Under the pieces are notes generated by a model. That model saw nothing but the letters and a program-made list of their open reading frames with translations. It had not been told where the DNA came from and did no database searches. A DNA stretch of 64,000 nucleotides, from contig NZ_VOHQ01000005.1 in NCBI RefSeq assembly GCF_009192765.1, positions 124,001 through 188,000 of the forward strand, in the 5' to 3' direction. Positions 18,738 to 25,873 of the stretch are shown here, piece after piece. The translations under genes and the position numbers were made by a program. The DNA comes from Agriterribacter humi (GTDB taxonomy: Bacteria > Bacteroidota > Bacteroidia > Chitinophagales > Chitinophagaceae). How positions within the stretch are numbered: the stretch's first letter is position 1; the number at the start of each line of letters is the position of its first letter.

Positions 18738-18879
18738 ACCTGCATTATTTGTTCCAAATGTAAGTAAGGAAAATTATGTAGCGGCATTTTTCACTGCCTG
18801 CCTGTCACTTATTTCTTACGGCTTTCTGCTCTCCTTTCCTTCATTAGTTTCTTTATCTTGCAGTTTTGCAGTACATTTT

Positions 18880-19977
18880 ATGAAAATTACCCACACCGTA
18901 ATTTACAAATTCAGCATTCCCATGCATCCTTTTACCATCGCCACGGGCACGATGCATTTTGCCCAGAATATCTTCATAAGAGTATATACCAACGAGGGAA
19001 TCTATGGCGTAGGGGAATGCTCAGCCTTTCCAATGATTGTTGGCGAAACGCAGGCAACCTGTTTTGAAATGGCTAAGGATTTCGCTTTGTTATGGAAAAA
19101 TAAAGATCCGTTGAACATAGAGGAACGCATGAACGAGTTGCATGCTTATACTGCATATAATAGTACGGCTAAAAGTGCTTTTGATATGGCGCTGTACGAT
19201 ATAAGCGCAAAAGCTGCAGGCAAGCCCCTGTATGACTTTCTGGGAGGAAAGAAAAAAAGCATGGAAACAGATCTTACGATTGGTATTGATACCCCTGAGG
19301 CGATGACGGAAAAGGCGGTTGAGTTCAAAAACAGGGGAGTAAGAATAATTAAAGTAAAATTAGGCAGGGAGCCGGAAGAAGATGTAGAACGCATAATGCA
19401 GGTACGTGAAGCCATAGGCGATGCTTTACTATTGCGTATAGACGCCAACCAGGGATGGAACAAAAACCAGGCGCAACTGGCTTTAACCGCATTAAGCCGG
19501 TATAATATTGAGTTTTGCGAACAGCCCATGCGCAGGCATGACGATCATTTTCTTCCTGAATTAAAACGCATTTCTCCTGTTCCCATTATGGCAGACGAAA
19601 GTGTCTTTGATCATCACGATGCGGAACGGATTATAAAAAGCAACGGATGCAGTTATGTAAATATAAAATTTGCGAAAAGCGGGGGTATACTGGAAGCCCA
19701 AAAAATAAATGAAGTTTGCCAGCATCATCATATTCCGTGTATGATGGGCGGCATGCTCGAAAGCCGCATTGCACTTACCGCTTTTGCGCATTTCGCCTCA
19801 GCTACCGCCAATATAAAATTTTATGATATGGATACCTGCATGCTTGGACATAAGCTTGATCCGGTAACAGGCGGGGTGATCTACAATAATTTTTATGTAG
19901 AATTGCCGGATGCAGATGGTATAGGTGCGGATGCAGATGAAAGTTTTTTACTTGCCAATGAACATATTATTATTTAA
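18880..19977 (+). CDS. Dipeptide epimerase (L-Ala-D/L-Glu epimerase-like, enolase superfamily)
   Basis: This 365-residue protein is read from ATG 18880. The open frame runs 58 codons further upstream, but those residues are not enolase-like and overlap the start of the divergent proline dehydrogenase gene. Catalytic acid/bases Lys158 and Lys160 (IIKVKLG) and Lys263 (NIKFAKSGG), and metal ligands Asp188 (RIDANQGW), Glu214 (FCEQP) and Asp239 (MADES), are all in place. The MGGMLESRIALTAFAHF end matches muconate-lactonizing/dipeptide epimerases. It probably serves recycling of murein peptides by inverting L-Ala-D-Glu; the exact dipeptide specificity cannot be read. Confidence 0.9.
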   Translation: MKITHTVIYKFSIPMHPFTIATGTMHFAQNIFIRVYTNEGIYGVGECSAFPMIVGETQATCFEMAKDFALLWKNKDPLNIEERMNELHAYTAYNSTAKSAFDMALYDISAKAAGKPLYDFLGGKKKSMETDLTIGIDTPEAMTEKAVEFKNRGVRIIKVKLGREPEEDVERIMQVREAIGDALLLRIDANQGWNKNQAQLALTALSRYNIEFCEQPMRRHDDHFLPELKRISPVPIMADESVFDHHDAERIIKSNGCSYVNIKFAKSGGILEAQKINEVCQHHHIPCMMGGMLESRIALTAFAHFASATANIKFYDMDTCMLGHKLDPVTGGVIYNNFYVELPDADGIGADADESFLLANEHIII

Positions 19978-20075
19978 TTTATTTACGATTACATTGATTT
20001 AAAATTAATTCTTTTTAAAAAAATAGTATAAATTGTTATATCAGTTACAAAAGAATAACCTCTGAACCTTGATCA

Positions 20076-20648
20076 ATGATGAAAATACCTTTTCTGATCT
20101 ATTTATTAACAAGTATAACCATCACCGAAATAATTGCGCAGGAAGTTCCTGGAAAAGAGGAGAATATAGAAGACAGCAGTAAAATTTACATTAAGCAATT
20201 TACCAATACAATAAATGGCGGGGTTTCTTACAGATCTCCGGTTTTTTTTGCCATTGGTGATAAAGGAGAAAGGCTAATCGTTCAATTAAACACTACTTCA
20301 GCAAAAGATCATATTCAAATTACTTTTTTAGCAAAAGATATAGCCTGCAGTAAACAGGGCCAAAGTATAATTATATTGATGAATGAGAATCATTCTCCCA
20401 CCCTGGTAAACGCATTGCCTTCTAACTGCAGAAATATGCAGGCTGCATTTATATCAAACACAGAAGCACGTTTAGAGGACTTCGGTACCGATCAATCGGA
20501 AATTATGTTTTTGGGCTTTTTCAAAATAAAGTCCTTTACGCTCAGTGATGAATCAAAAACCATTAAGTATCACTTTGATAATCGAAGCGCTGAAAAGTTT
20601 CGAATAGCTTATAAATGTTTTGAAAAGTTTACAGGCATGTGGAACTGA
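20076..20648 (+). CDS. Hypothetical secreted protein
   Basis: A 190-residue protein not recognised as any family. Residues 1-21 are a signal peptide ending near IIAQ. The mature part is mixed alpha/beta with three Cys (91, 118, 181). Residues 104-118 contain ENHSPTLVNALPSNC, and a closely similar motif occurs in the next gene. It starts 98 bases after the epimerase stop and is separated from the next gene by 161 bases, so a shared transcript is possible. Function unknown. Confidence 0.7.
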   Translation: MMKIPFLIYLLTSITITEIIAQEVPGKEENIEDSSKIYIKQFTNTINGGVSYRSPVFFAIGDKGERLIVQLNTTSAKDHIQITFLAKDIACSKQGQSIIILMNENHSPTLVNALPSNCRNMQAAFISNTEARLEDFGTDQSEIMFLGFFKIKSFTLSDESKTIKYHFDNRSAEKFRIAYKCFEKFTGMWN

Positions 20649-20809
20649 ACATATTGGAAAATGCAATCGGTGGCTTTTCCACAAATCAGGTAAAGGATTC
20701 CTCAATAAAAGCAGAATAAGGCGGCCGGTAACTATTTATTCACAACTAAGGGCTGAAAAAACAAATGGTACGATATTATATGTATATTGTTTTATAAAAA
20801 GAGTTTGCC

Positions 20810-21208
20810 ATGATGAAAATATTTATTATTCTGCTTATGATGGCGGGTCCTGCAACGGGCTTTTGTCAGTCAAATGCCAAACAGGTAATTAAAGTGGCAG
20901 GTATCAGTTTGCAACAACTGGTCAGCGGGTTTCTGGATGCCGGATATTCTATCGAAAAAAGTGAAGCCTCCATGAGTGTAATTATAACGCATTTAAAAGA
21001 AACAAAAAAAGCGAGTGTAGCTACGCTTTTAAAAGCAAAAATTCAGGATGGCAACCTGTTGTTATCAGGCGAATATATTGTACCGGGAAAAGATGAAAAC
21101 CATTCTCCCATTACAAATGCCGGAATTCCCGGAAGTCCATGCAGCGAATCATGGGAGATGATGCACGATTTTGCACAATCTTTTAAAAAACCATTGGAGA
21201 TCCAGTGA
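20810..21208 (+). CDS. Hypothetical secreted protein
   Basis: A 132-residue protein with a signal peptide (residues 1-20, ending GFCQ). It is not recognised. Residues 96-111 read ENHSPITNAGIPGSPC, close to the ENHSP-NA-P-C motif of the upstream gene; both start MMKI and both are small and exported, so they may be diverged relatives or act on the same ligand. No membrane segment follows the signal peptide. Confidence 0.65.
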   Translation: MMKIFIILLMMAGPATGFCQSNAKQVIKVAGISLQQLVSGFLDAGYSIEKSEASMSVIITHLKETKKASVATLLKAKIQDGNLLLSGEYIVPGKDENHSPITNAGIPGSPCSESWEMMHDFAQSFKKPLEIQ

Positions 21209-21263
21209 TTCAGGAGAGCAGCTATCGGTTATCAGGCTTTAAGAAACCAGTGCTATGTGAAAC

Positions 21264-21414
21264 GTGAAAAGTGAAACGAGAAAGGTTAGAGATGAATAAA
21301 TTTCACGTCGTTTATCATCTATCCTCTCACGAGGGCTGTGCTGAATTCACGATTGCGTTAAACCGGGCGGGCATTGCCCGTTCCCTCTTTTACTTTTATC
21401 CTCTCACTTTTCAC
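21264..21414. repeat. Intergenic element with terminal inverted repeats
   Basis: GTGAAAAGTGA at 21264-21274 is exactly repeated in inverted form as TCACTTTTCAC at 21404-21414; weaker matching continues inward. It fills the convergent gap between the secreted protein and the protease gene. A small GC-rich hairpin (CGGGC-att-GCCCG) lies inside near 21369-21381. The sequence ccagtgctatgt just before it recurs near 62513. It could be a MITE-like element or a degenerate bidirectional terminator. Confidence 0.4.
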
Positions 21415-21421
21415 CCTAACT

Positions 21422-22516
21422 TTAATATCCTTTAACCATAAATACACATTCTTCAATCTTCTTCACCTGTTGGGTTCTGCCTATATTTTTTATGGTGGAA
21501 GTGGAAGGTAATTTTATGTGGAGGTTTGCGCTATCTTTTTTCAATTCATCAAGCGCCTTATAAATGTTTTTTGATTTAATAGCAAAAACAACGCCTTCCG
21601 CACTTGTTTGACGGGTGCTTAATATACCAATTATTTCTCCATCTTTATTAATAACCGGGCCACCGCTATTTCCGGGATTAGCAGAAATAGATATCTGGCA
21701 GGTGAGCGAATCGCCATTAAACCCTGTTTTTGCGCTAAGGTAACCTTCGCCATATACAATTTCTTCCCTGGGATAACCTAAAGTAAATATGGGCTCAGCA
21801 AGGTCAACAACCGATTTTTTGTTGATGGTATAAGGCAGGGCGTTCAAAGGCTTATAAAGGCTGTCGCCGATCTTAAGAATTGCAATATCTAAGCTATCAT
21901 CCGAAAATATGGTTACAGCGCTTAATTCAACCCCCGATTTACTTTGTACAGTAACTTTTTCGGCTTTGCTTACCACATGGGCGTTGGTTACCAGATACCC
22001 TTTAGCATCAATTAAAAAACCCGTTCCGCCAAACTTTGCCGGAATACCGGGAATCTCGATTTTATTCTTTACATCGGTTAATTCGCGGCGGGTATGATTT
22101 TGATTCTTTTCCAGAATATCAATCTTTCGTCCCAGGTTTTCTATTTGTGCTTTATCGGTTTTTGGTGTTAACGAGGTAATCATGCCGCTTATAATTAATG
22201 CGGTGATCCCTGCTATTGAAGCTGCAACGGCTATTGTTTTTCTGGAACGGTTCCAGAGGTAGATAAGTTTATTTCCACCAAATTTCTTTATTTTTCCTTC
22301 TGCTACTAATTTATTGTGCGCATCTTCTAAGGAAGAGCGGTATTGCTTATCCTGCTCAAACCGCTCCATTTGATTAATAAAAAAGTGATGCTCTACAACC
22401 AACTGGTCAACATCGGGATGGGTTCTGCGTAATTCCTGGAACAATATTTTTTCTTCCTCCGACAACTCCCCCTGGAGGTAACGTTCCACCATTTCAAGTA
22501 AACGAATGTCATTCAT
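21422..22516 (-). CDS. Membrane-anchored trypsin-like protease with anti-sigma-like N-terminus
   Basis: A 364-residue protein. Residues 1-90 resemble the cytoplasmic part of Bacteroidota anti-sigma factors: an acidic helical start with YLQGELSEEEKILFQEL, then DQLVVEHHFFINQM. One membrane segment spans 94-114, a coiled coil 121-155, and residues 160-330 are an S1C trypsin-like protease on the outer face, with His180 (TNAHVV), Asp210 (LDIAIL) and Ser284 (GNSGGP). There is no PDZ domain. Its ATG overlaps the stop of the ECF sigma gene by 4 bases (ATGA), so the two are translationally coupled. The likely role is control of that sigma factor by an external signal; the anti-sigma part is inferred from place and layout. 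Confidence 0.8.
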   Translation of the reverse strand: MNDIRLLEMVERYLQGELSEEEKILFQELRRTHPDVDQLVVEHHFFINQMERFEQDKQYRSSLEDAHNKLVAEGKIKKFGGNKLIYLWNRSRKTIAVAASIAGITALIISGMITSLTPKTDKAQIENLGRKIDILEKNQNHTRRELTDVKNKIEIPGIPAKFGGTGFLIDAKGYLVTNAHVVSKAEKVTVQSKSGVELSAVTIFSDDSLDIAILKIGDSLYKPLNALPYTINKKSVVDLAEPIFTLGYPREEIVYGEGYLSAKTGFNGDSLTCQISISANPGNSGGPVINKDGEIIGILSTRQTSAEGVVFAIKSKNIYKALDELKKDSANLHIKLPSTSTIKNIGRTQQVKKIEECVFMVKGY

Positions 22517-23082
22517 TTGTTACCATTTTTATATTGTGCAAAAAATAGCTTTCGCAATCTTATCAGGCATTTGTACTTCTGATTCTTTGCATTATCCGAG
22601 TTGGTATAGCCGAAAGCCTCCGCTATTTCCTGCATATTTTGTTTATGTATATAATAGGCCTCAAGCAGGCTTTTACAGGGTTCTCCGACATTTGCCATAG
22701 CATGTTCCATCATCCCAAGCTCATTGTTTCTCTTTTCATGCGCCCCAAGATCTTCCTCCACATACACCGTTTCTTCAAGTCCATTGCTTTGCAGCTCATA
22801 CCGGCTATTTTTTTGTAATCGTTTGAGCCACAATCGTTTACTAACAGAGTACAAATAGGTTTTAACCTGGCAATTCAACTCAAATACCCCCGATTTAGCC
22901 TTTTCATATAATACAATCAAAGCCTCCTGAAAAATATCTTTTGCATCATCCTCCGTTCCGTTATTGTTCAGAATCAGGCTTTGAATAATTCCATAGTTAT
23001 CCTTGTATATTGCTTCAATGGCGTTTTTATCGTTGACCGACAGGCCTTTGATTAATTCTTGTTCCTTAAGGTTACTATTCAC
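22513..23082 (-). CDS. RNA polymerase sigma factor, ECF-like
   Basis: Region 2 (AIEAIYKDNYGIIQSLILNN, then AKDIFQEALIVLYEKA) and region 4 (LEAYYIHKQNMQEIAEAFGY, then KNQKYKCLIRLRKLF) identify a sigma-70-family factor of ECF size. The open frame reaches a TTG at 23124, but that would start inside the proposed promoter. The GTG at 23082 (VNSNLKEQELIKGL) is preferred and gives 189 residues; no ATG is available. It is followed by the membrane protease through an ATGA overlap. It is divergent from the repeat lipoprotein at 23223, and the two sides share a promoter motif, which suggests self-regulation. Confidence 0.87.
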   Translation of the reverse strand: MNSNLKEQELIKGLSVNDKNAIEAIYKDNYGIIQSLILNNNGTEDDAKDIFQEALIVLYEKAKSGVFELNCQVKTYLYSVSKRLWLKRLQKNSRYELQSNGLEETVYVEEDLGAHEKRNNELGMMEHAMANVGEPCKSLLEAYYIHKQNMQEIAEAFGYTNSDNAKNQKYKCLIRLRKLFFAQYKNGNK

Positions 23083-23092
23083 TAAGCTTATA

Positions 23093-23122
23093 TTAATACT
23101 ATAATGCCATAATTGGTAACCC
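23093..23122 (-). promoter_or_regulatory. Candidate ECF promoter, sigma/protease side
   Basis: Read on the minus strand: GGGTTACC (23122-23115), 15 bases, GTATTAA (23099-23093). The same two blocks with a 14-base spacer lie on the plus strand in front of the divergent lipoprotein. The proposed start site would be only a few bases before the GTG at 23082, so the sigma message would have a very short leader. Confidence 0.6.
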
Positions 23123-23154
23123 AAAATTGGGCAAAAAATAATTTAAAAAAAATC

Positions 23155-23183
23155 GGGTTACCTTTTTTTCACTTTTGTATTAA
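23155..23183 (+). promoter_or_regulatory. Candidate ECF promoter, lipoprotein side
   Basis: GGGTTACC (23155-23162), 14 bases, GTATTAA (23177-23183), ending 39 bases before the lipoprotein start. The blocks are identical to those facing the sigma gene. The bipartite plan with about 15 bases between boxes is usual for ECF promoters. Confidence 0.6.
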
Positions 23184-23222
23184 AGGTAGATTTCATTATC
23201 AAACTATTCAAAAACATTAAGA

Positions 23223-23432
23223 ATGAAAAAGTTACTCGTTATTTTGGCTATAGGCGCTTTTGCTGCCTGCAACAATGCATCTGATTCTGCTGAAGCTACT
23301 GTTGACAGCGTAAAAACTGCCGCCGAAGCTACTGTTGACAGCGCACAAAATGCTGCAGATGCTACTGTAGACAGTGCAAAGAACGCTGCAGATGCTGCTG
23401 TTGATTCTGTAAAAGACGCAACCAAGCAATAA
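23223..23432 (+). CDS. Small lipoprotein with four 11-residue repeats
   Basis: A 69-residue protein with a signal peptide, a lipobox (GAFAAC) and lipidated Cys16. Residues 23-66 are four perfect-length 11-mers of the type A-E/D-A-T-V-D-S-x-x-x-A, with no proline; they would form one amphipathic helix, as in LEA-like or apolipoprotein-like proteins. The gene is divergent from the ECF sigma/protease pair and shares its promoter motif, so it is a likely regulon member. A strong terminator follows at 23473. A stress or envelope-spacer role is possible, by analogy only. Confidence 0.8.
   Translation: MKKLLVILAIGAFAACNNASDSAEATVDSVKTAAEATVDSAQNAADATVDSAKNAADAAVDSVKDATKQ
23289..23420 (+). repeat. 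Four tandem 33-bp coding repeats
   Basis: Units at 23289, 23322, 23355 and 23388, each 33 bases, encode the 11-residue repeats of the lipoprotein. The first two units share long identical stretches (gaagctactgttgacagcg), so copy number could change by slippage without breaking the frame. Confidence 0.85.
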
Positions 23433-23472
23433 GCGATCCCAAGTTTTTTTTATATGGCAAGCAATCGTTGAG

Positions 23473-23503
23473 GCCACTCCTGTTCAGGAGTGGCATTTTT
23501 TTT
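23473..23503 (+). terminator. Rho-independent terminator after the repeat lipoprotein
   Basis: GCCACTCCTG (23473-23482) pairs perfectly with CAGGAGTGGC (23485-23494) and is followed by a run of eight T. It separates the lipoprotein from the aromatic operon promoter. Confidence 0.92.
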
Positions 23504-23522
23504 AAAAATTGCGCTCTAAATA

Positions 23523-23552
23523 TTTGTTTGTTTATTTTTAGTCTTACATTTG
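23523..23552 (+). promoter_or_regulatory. Bacteroidota-type promoter of the aromatic amino acid operon
   Basis: TTTG at 23523-23526, 18 bases, TACATTTG at 23545-23552. This matches the TTTG / TAnnTTTG consensus fully. The start site would lie within a few bases of the leader peptide ATG at 23560, so the message begins almost directly with the leader. Confidence 0.8.
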
Positions 23553-23559
23553 CTTTGCA

Positions 23560-23646
23560 ATGAATACAACAAAAGCATACGGTTTCTTTTATTTTTATTT
23601 CTACTTTACAGGCAGACCGGGATTGCTTTTGTTGAAAAATAAGTAA
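23560..23646 (+). CDS. Phe/Tyr-rich leader peptide of the pheA operon
   Basis: A 28-codon frame, ATG 23560 to TAA 23644-23646. Codons 9-16 (23584-23607) read FFYFYFYF, with another Tyr at codon 7, so eight of ten consecutive codons are Phe or Tyr. The distal part is T-G-R-P-G-L-L-L-L-K-N-K. It lies between a consensus promoter and the attenuator hairpin of the prephenate dehydratase gene, the place and composition expected for a control peptide whose translation stalls when Phe- or Tyr-tRNA is short. No other function is likely. It is below usual gene-finder length limits. Confidence 0.9.
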   Translation: MNTTKAYGFFYFYFYFTGRPGLLLLKNK

Positions 23647-23697
23647 AAACAAAAAATTCAGCATACACAGTCCCGGCTAAAAACCGGGATTTTTTTA
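23567..23697 (+). promoter_or_regulatory. Transcription attenuator of the aromatic amino acid operon
   Basis: Four pairing segments are visible. Segment 1, caacaaaagca (23567-23577), pairs over 11 bases with segment 2, tgcttttgttg (23624-23634). CCGGGA (23617-23622), directly before segment 2, can pair with TCCCGG (23671-23676). TCCCGG can instead pair with CCGGGA (23684-23689), followed by seven T: a terminator. Stalling at the Phe/Tyr codons between segments 1 and 2 would open the first hairpin, free CCGGGA, and block the terminator. The pairings are seen directly; the control is inferred from classical phe/trp attenuation. Confidence 0.85.
23671..23697 (+). terminator. Attenuator terminator hairpin
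   Basis: TCCCGG (23671-23676), loop ctaaaaa, CCGGGA (23684-23689), then TTTTTTT (23690-23696). It stands 30 bases before the pheA start and 25 bases after the leader stop codon. Confidence 0.85.
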
Positions 23698-23726
23698 TGA
23701 CTTTTTGACAAGATATACCCAAATAT

Positions 23727-24653
23727 ATGAGTAATTATAATAATACCACACCACCTGAAACAGCAACTTCCGAAGATAATTTTGCAATGGTTGACCAGGA
23801 GGATATACCGGGAGAAAACAAACCTGTGCTGGCATCTATACAAGGCTACGAAGGCAGCTTTCACCAGGTGGCGGCACAGCATTTCTTTGGCAAAAAAACA
23901 TCTGTAATTTGTTGTGCTACTTTTGGAGAAGTGGTTAAACAAGTCACTAACAAAAAAGAAAGCGATGGTGGTGTAATGGCAATTGAAAATTCTATAGCCG
24001 GAAGCATTTTACCCAACTATAACCTGCTACAAAAAAGCAAGCTTAAAGTTATTGGTGAAATATACCTGCAAATCAAACAAAATTTATTGGTTAATCCGGG
24101 CATACAATTAGAAGACATTAAAGAAGTTCATTCACATCCAATGGCTATTCAGCAATGCCTGGAATACCTTGAAAAGTACAACTGGAAGCTTGTTGAAACC
24201 GAGGATACAGCATTAAGCGCAAAACATATTCACCAGCATAAAAGCAAACACATTGCCGCTATCGCAAGCACACTGGCAGCCAGGTTATATAATCTGGATG
24301 TGCTTGCGCCCGACATTCATACACTAACGAATAATTATACCCGCTTTTTAATATTACAGCATGAAGACCTGGCACAGGTAATTGAAAATGCCAATAAAGC
24401 TTCTGTGAATTTCCATACCGATCACTCTATGGGCAGCCTGGCCAAAGTGCTTACAAAAATTGCTGAAGGAGGGATCAACCTCAGTAAATTGCAAAGCTCT
24501 CCTATCCCGGGATCCGACTTCAGATATTCTTTTCATGCCGATATGGAGTTTGATTCGCTGGGCCGGTTTTACCAGGTAATAAAAGAAATGAAAGCCCTCA
24601 CTGAAGATTTAAAAATTTATGGAGTATATCGCAAAGGAAAACATTATTCATAA
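23727..24653 (+). CDS. pheA: Prephenate dehydratase
   Basis: A 308-residue monofunctional PDT that turns prephenate into phenylpyruvate. The catalytic domain (about 34-215) shows IQGYEGSFHQVAA, GVMAIENSIAGSILPNY and NNYTRFLIL, which holds the conserved Thr-Arg-Phe. The C-terminal ACT domain (about 230-308), with GSLAKVLTKIAEGGINLSKL, binds phenylalanine for feedback control. The first 33 residues are polar and not part of the domain; Met21 is an alternative start. It is the first structural gene behind the Phe/Tyr attenuator, and the aminotransferase follows after 38 bases. Confidence 0.95.
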   Translation: MSNYNNTTPPETATSEDNFAMVDQEDIPGENKPVLASIQGYEGSFHQVAAQHFFGKKTSVICCATFGEVVKQVTNKKESDGGVMAIENSIAGSILPNYNLLQKSKLKVIGEIYLQIKQNLLVNPGIQLEDIKEVHSHPMAIQQCLEYLEKYNWKLVETEDTALSAKHIHQHKSKHIAAIASTLAARLYNLDVLAPDIHTLTNNYTRFLILQHEDLAQVIENANKASVNFHTDHSMGSLAKVLTKIAEGGINLSKLQSSPIPGSDFRYSFHADMEFDSLGRFYQVIKEMKALTEDLKIYGVYRKGKHYS

Positions 24654-24691
24654 CACCACCCACTACTTACCACTTACTACTTACCACTATT

Positions 24692-25870
24692 ATGACAGCA
24701 AAACGATTAGAAGGTATTGGTGAATACTATTTCTCCCAAAAGCTGAGGGAAATAGATGAATTGAACCGGCAGGGCAGGCAAGTCATTAACCTCGGCATTG
24801 GCAGCCCGGATATGCCTCCGCATCCGGATGTAATAAAAACCCTGCAGGATGAAAGTGCCAAACCCAACGTGCACGCTTATCAGAATTATAAAGGGTCGCC
24901 CGTTTTGCGCAAGGCTATTGCAGCCTGGTATAAAACATGGTACGCTGTAACGCTTAACCCCGATACAGAAATATTACCATTGATAGGTAGCAAGGAAGGC
25001 ATTATGCATATATGCATGACCTATATAAATGAGGGGGATGATGTATATGTGCCCAATCCCGGATACCCAACCTACCGAAGCGCTGCAAAATTGGCCGGGG
25101 GAAATATTGTAGAATATACACTGGAAGAAAACAACAACTGGTTACCCGATTTTGAAAAGCTTGAAAAATTGATCAGCAGCTCAAAGACGAATCAGTCAAC
25201 CCGTTTGCTCTTTGTAAATTATCCCCACATGCCTACGGGGCAGTTGCCAACCCAATCATTTTTTGAAGCCCTGGTTGCGTTTGCAAAAGCAAATCAGTTG
25301 TTAATTGTGCACGATAATCCGTATAGTTTTATTTTGAACAACCGGCCCGCAAGCCTCTTAAGCGTGGAAGGCGCCAAAGAAGTAGCTGTTGAACTAAATT
25401 CATTGAGCAAATCGCAGAATATGGCCGGCTGGCGTGTGGGAATGTTATGCGGTGCCAGGGAAAGAATTGATGAAGTATTGCGCTTTAAAAGCAACATGGA
25501 CAGCGGTATGTTCTTACCGGTACAACTGGCGGCTGCAACTGCCTTAATGCTTGGCGGGGAATGGTATGACAGTATCAACACAATGTATAAAAACCGGAGA
25601 GAAAAAGTATTTGCCTTACTACAGTTGCTTAATTGCTCATTTTCGCCAGGGCAGGCAGGCATGTTTGTATGGGCTAAAATTCCCGGAAGCTACAAAGATG
25701 GCTATGCTTTAAGTGATGAGGTATTGTATACTTCAAATGTATTTATAACGCCCGGTGGCATTTTTGGAAGTGCAGGCAAGGATTATGTACGGGTAAGCTT
25801 ATGTTGCACAGAGCAAAAAATAGATGAGAGCATAAATAGAATCAAAACATCATTGAAAGGAAAAAAATAA
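24692..25870 (+). CDS. Class I/II PLP aminotransferase (probable aromatic aminotransferase)
   Basis: A 392-residue fold-type I enzyme. Lys240 in NSLSKSQNMAGWRVGM binds PLP; Asp208-Asn209-Pro210 and Tyr211 (VHDNPYSF) and the N-terminal LGIGSPDMPP are typical. It resembles LL-diaminopimelate/aspartate aminotransferases. Being between pheA and tyrA, it most likely transaminates phenylpyruvate and hydroxyphenylpyruvate, or prephenate. The 38-base gap before it contains no G except in the start codon and carries the repeat ctacttacca twice. The gap to tyrA is three bases. Confidence 0.88.
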   Translation: MTAKRLEGIGEYYFSQKLREIDELNRQGRQVINLGIGSPDMPPHPDVIKTLQDESAKPNVHAYQNYKGSPVLRKAIAAWYKTWYAVTLNPDTEILPLIGSKEGIMHICMTYINEGDDVYVPNPGYPTYRSAAKLAGGNIVEYTLEENNNWLPDFEKLEKLISSSKTNQSTRLLFVNYPHMPTGQLPTQSFFEALVAFAKANQLLIVHDNPYSFILNNRPASLLSVEGAKEVAVELNSLSKSQNMAGWRVGMLCGARERIDEVLRFKSNMDSGMFLPVQLAAATALMLGGEWYDSINTMYKNRREKVFALLQLLNCSFSPGQAGMFVWAKIPGSYKDGYALSDEVLYTSNVFITPGGIFGSAGKDYVRVSLCCTEQKIDESINRIKTSLKGKK

Positions 25871-25873
25871 ACA

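Noticed and set aside
23122-23124. TTG at 23124 as start of the ECF sigma factor.
   Set aside because: It would lie inside the proposed promoter box, and the added residues are not sigma-like; the GTG at 23082 is preferred.
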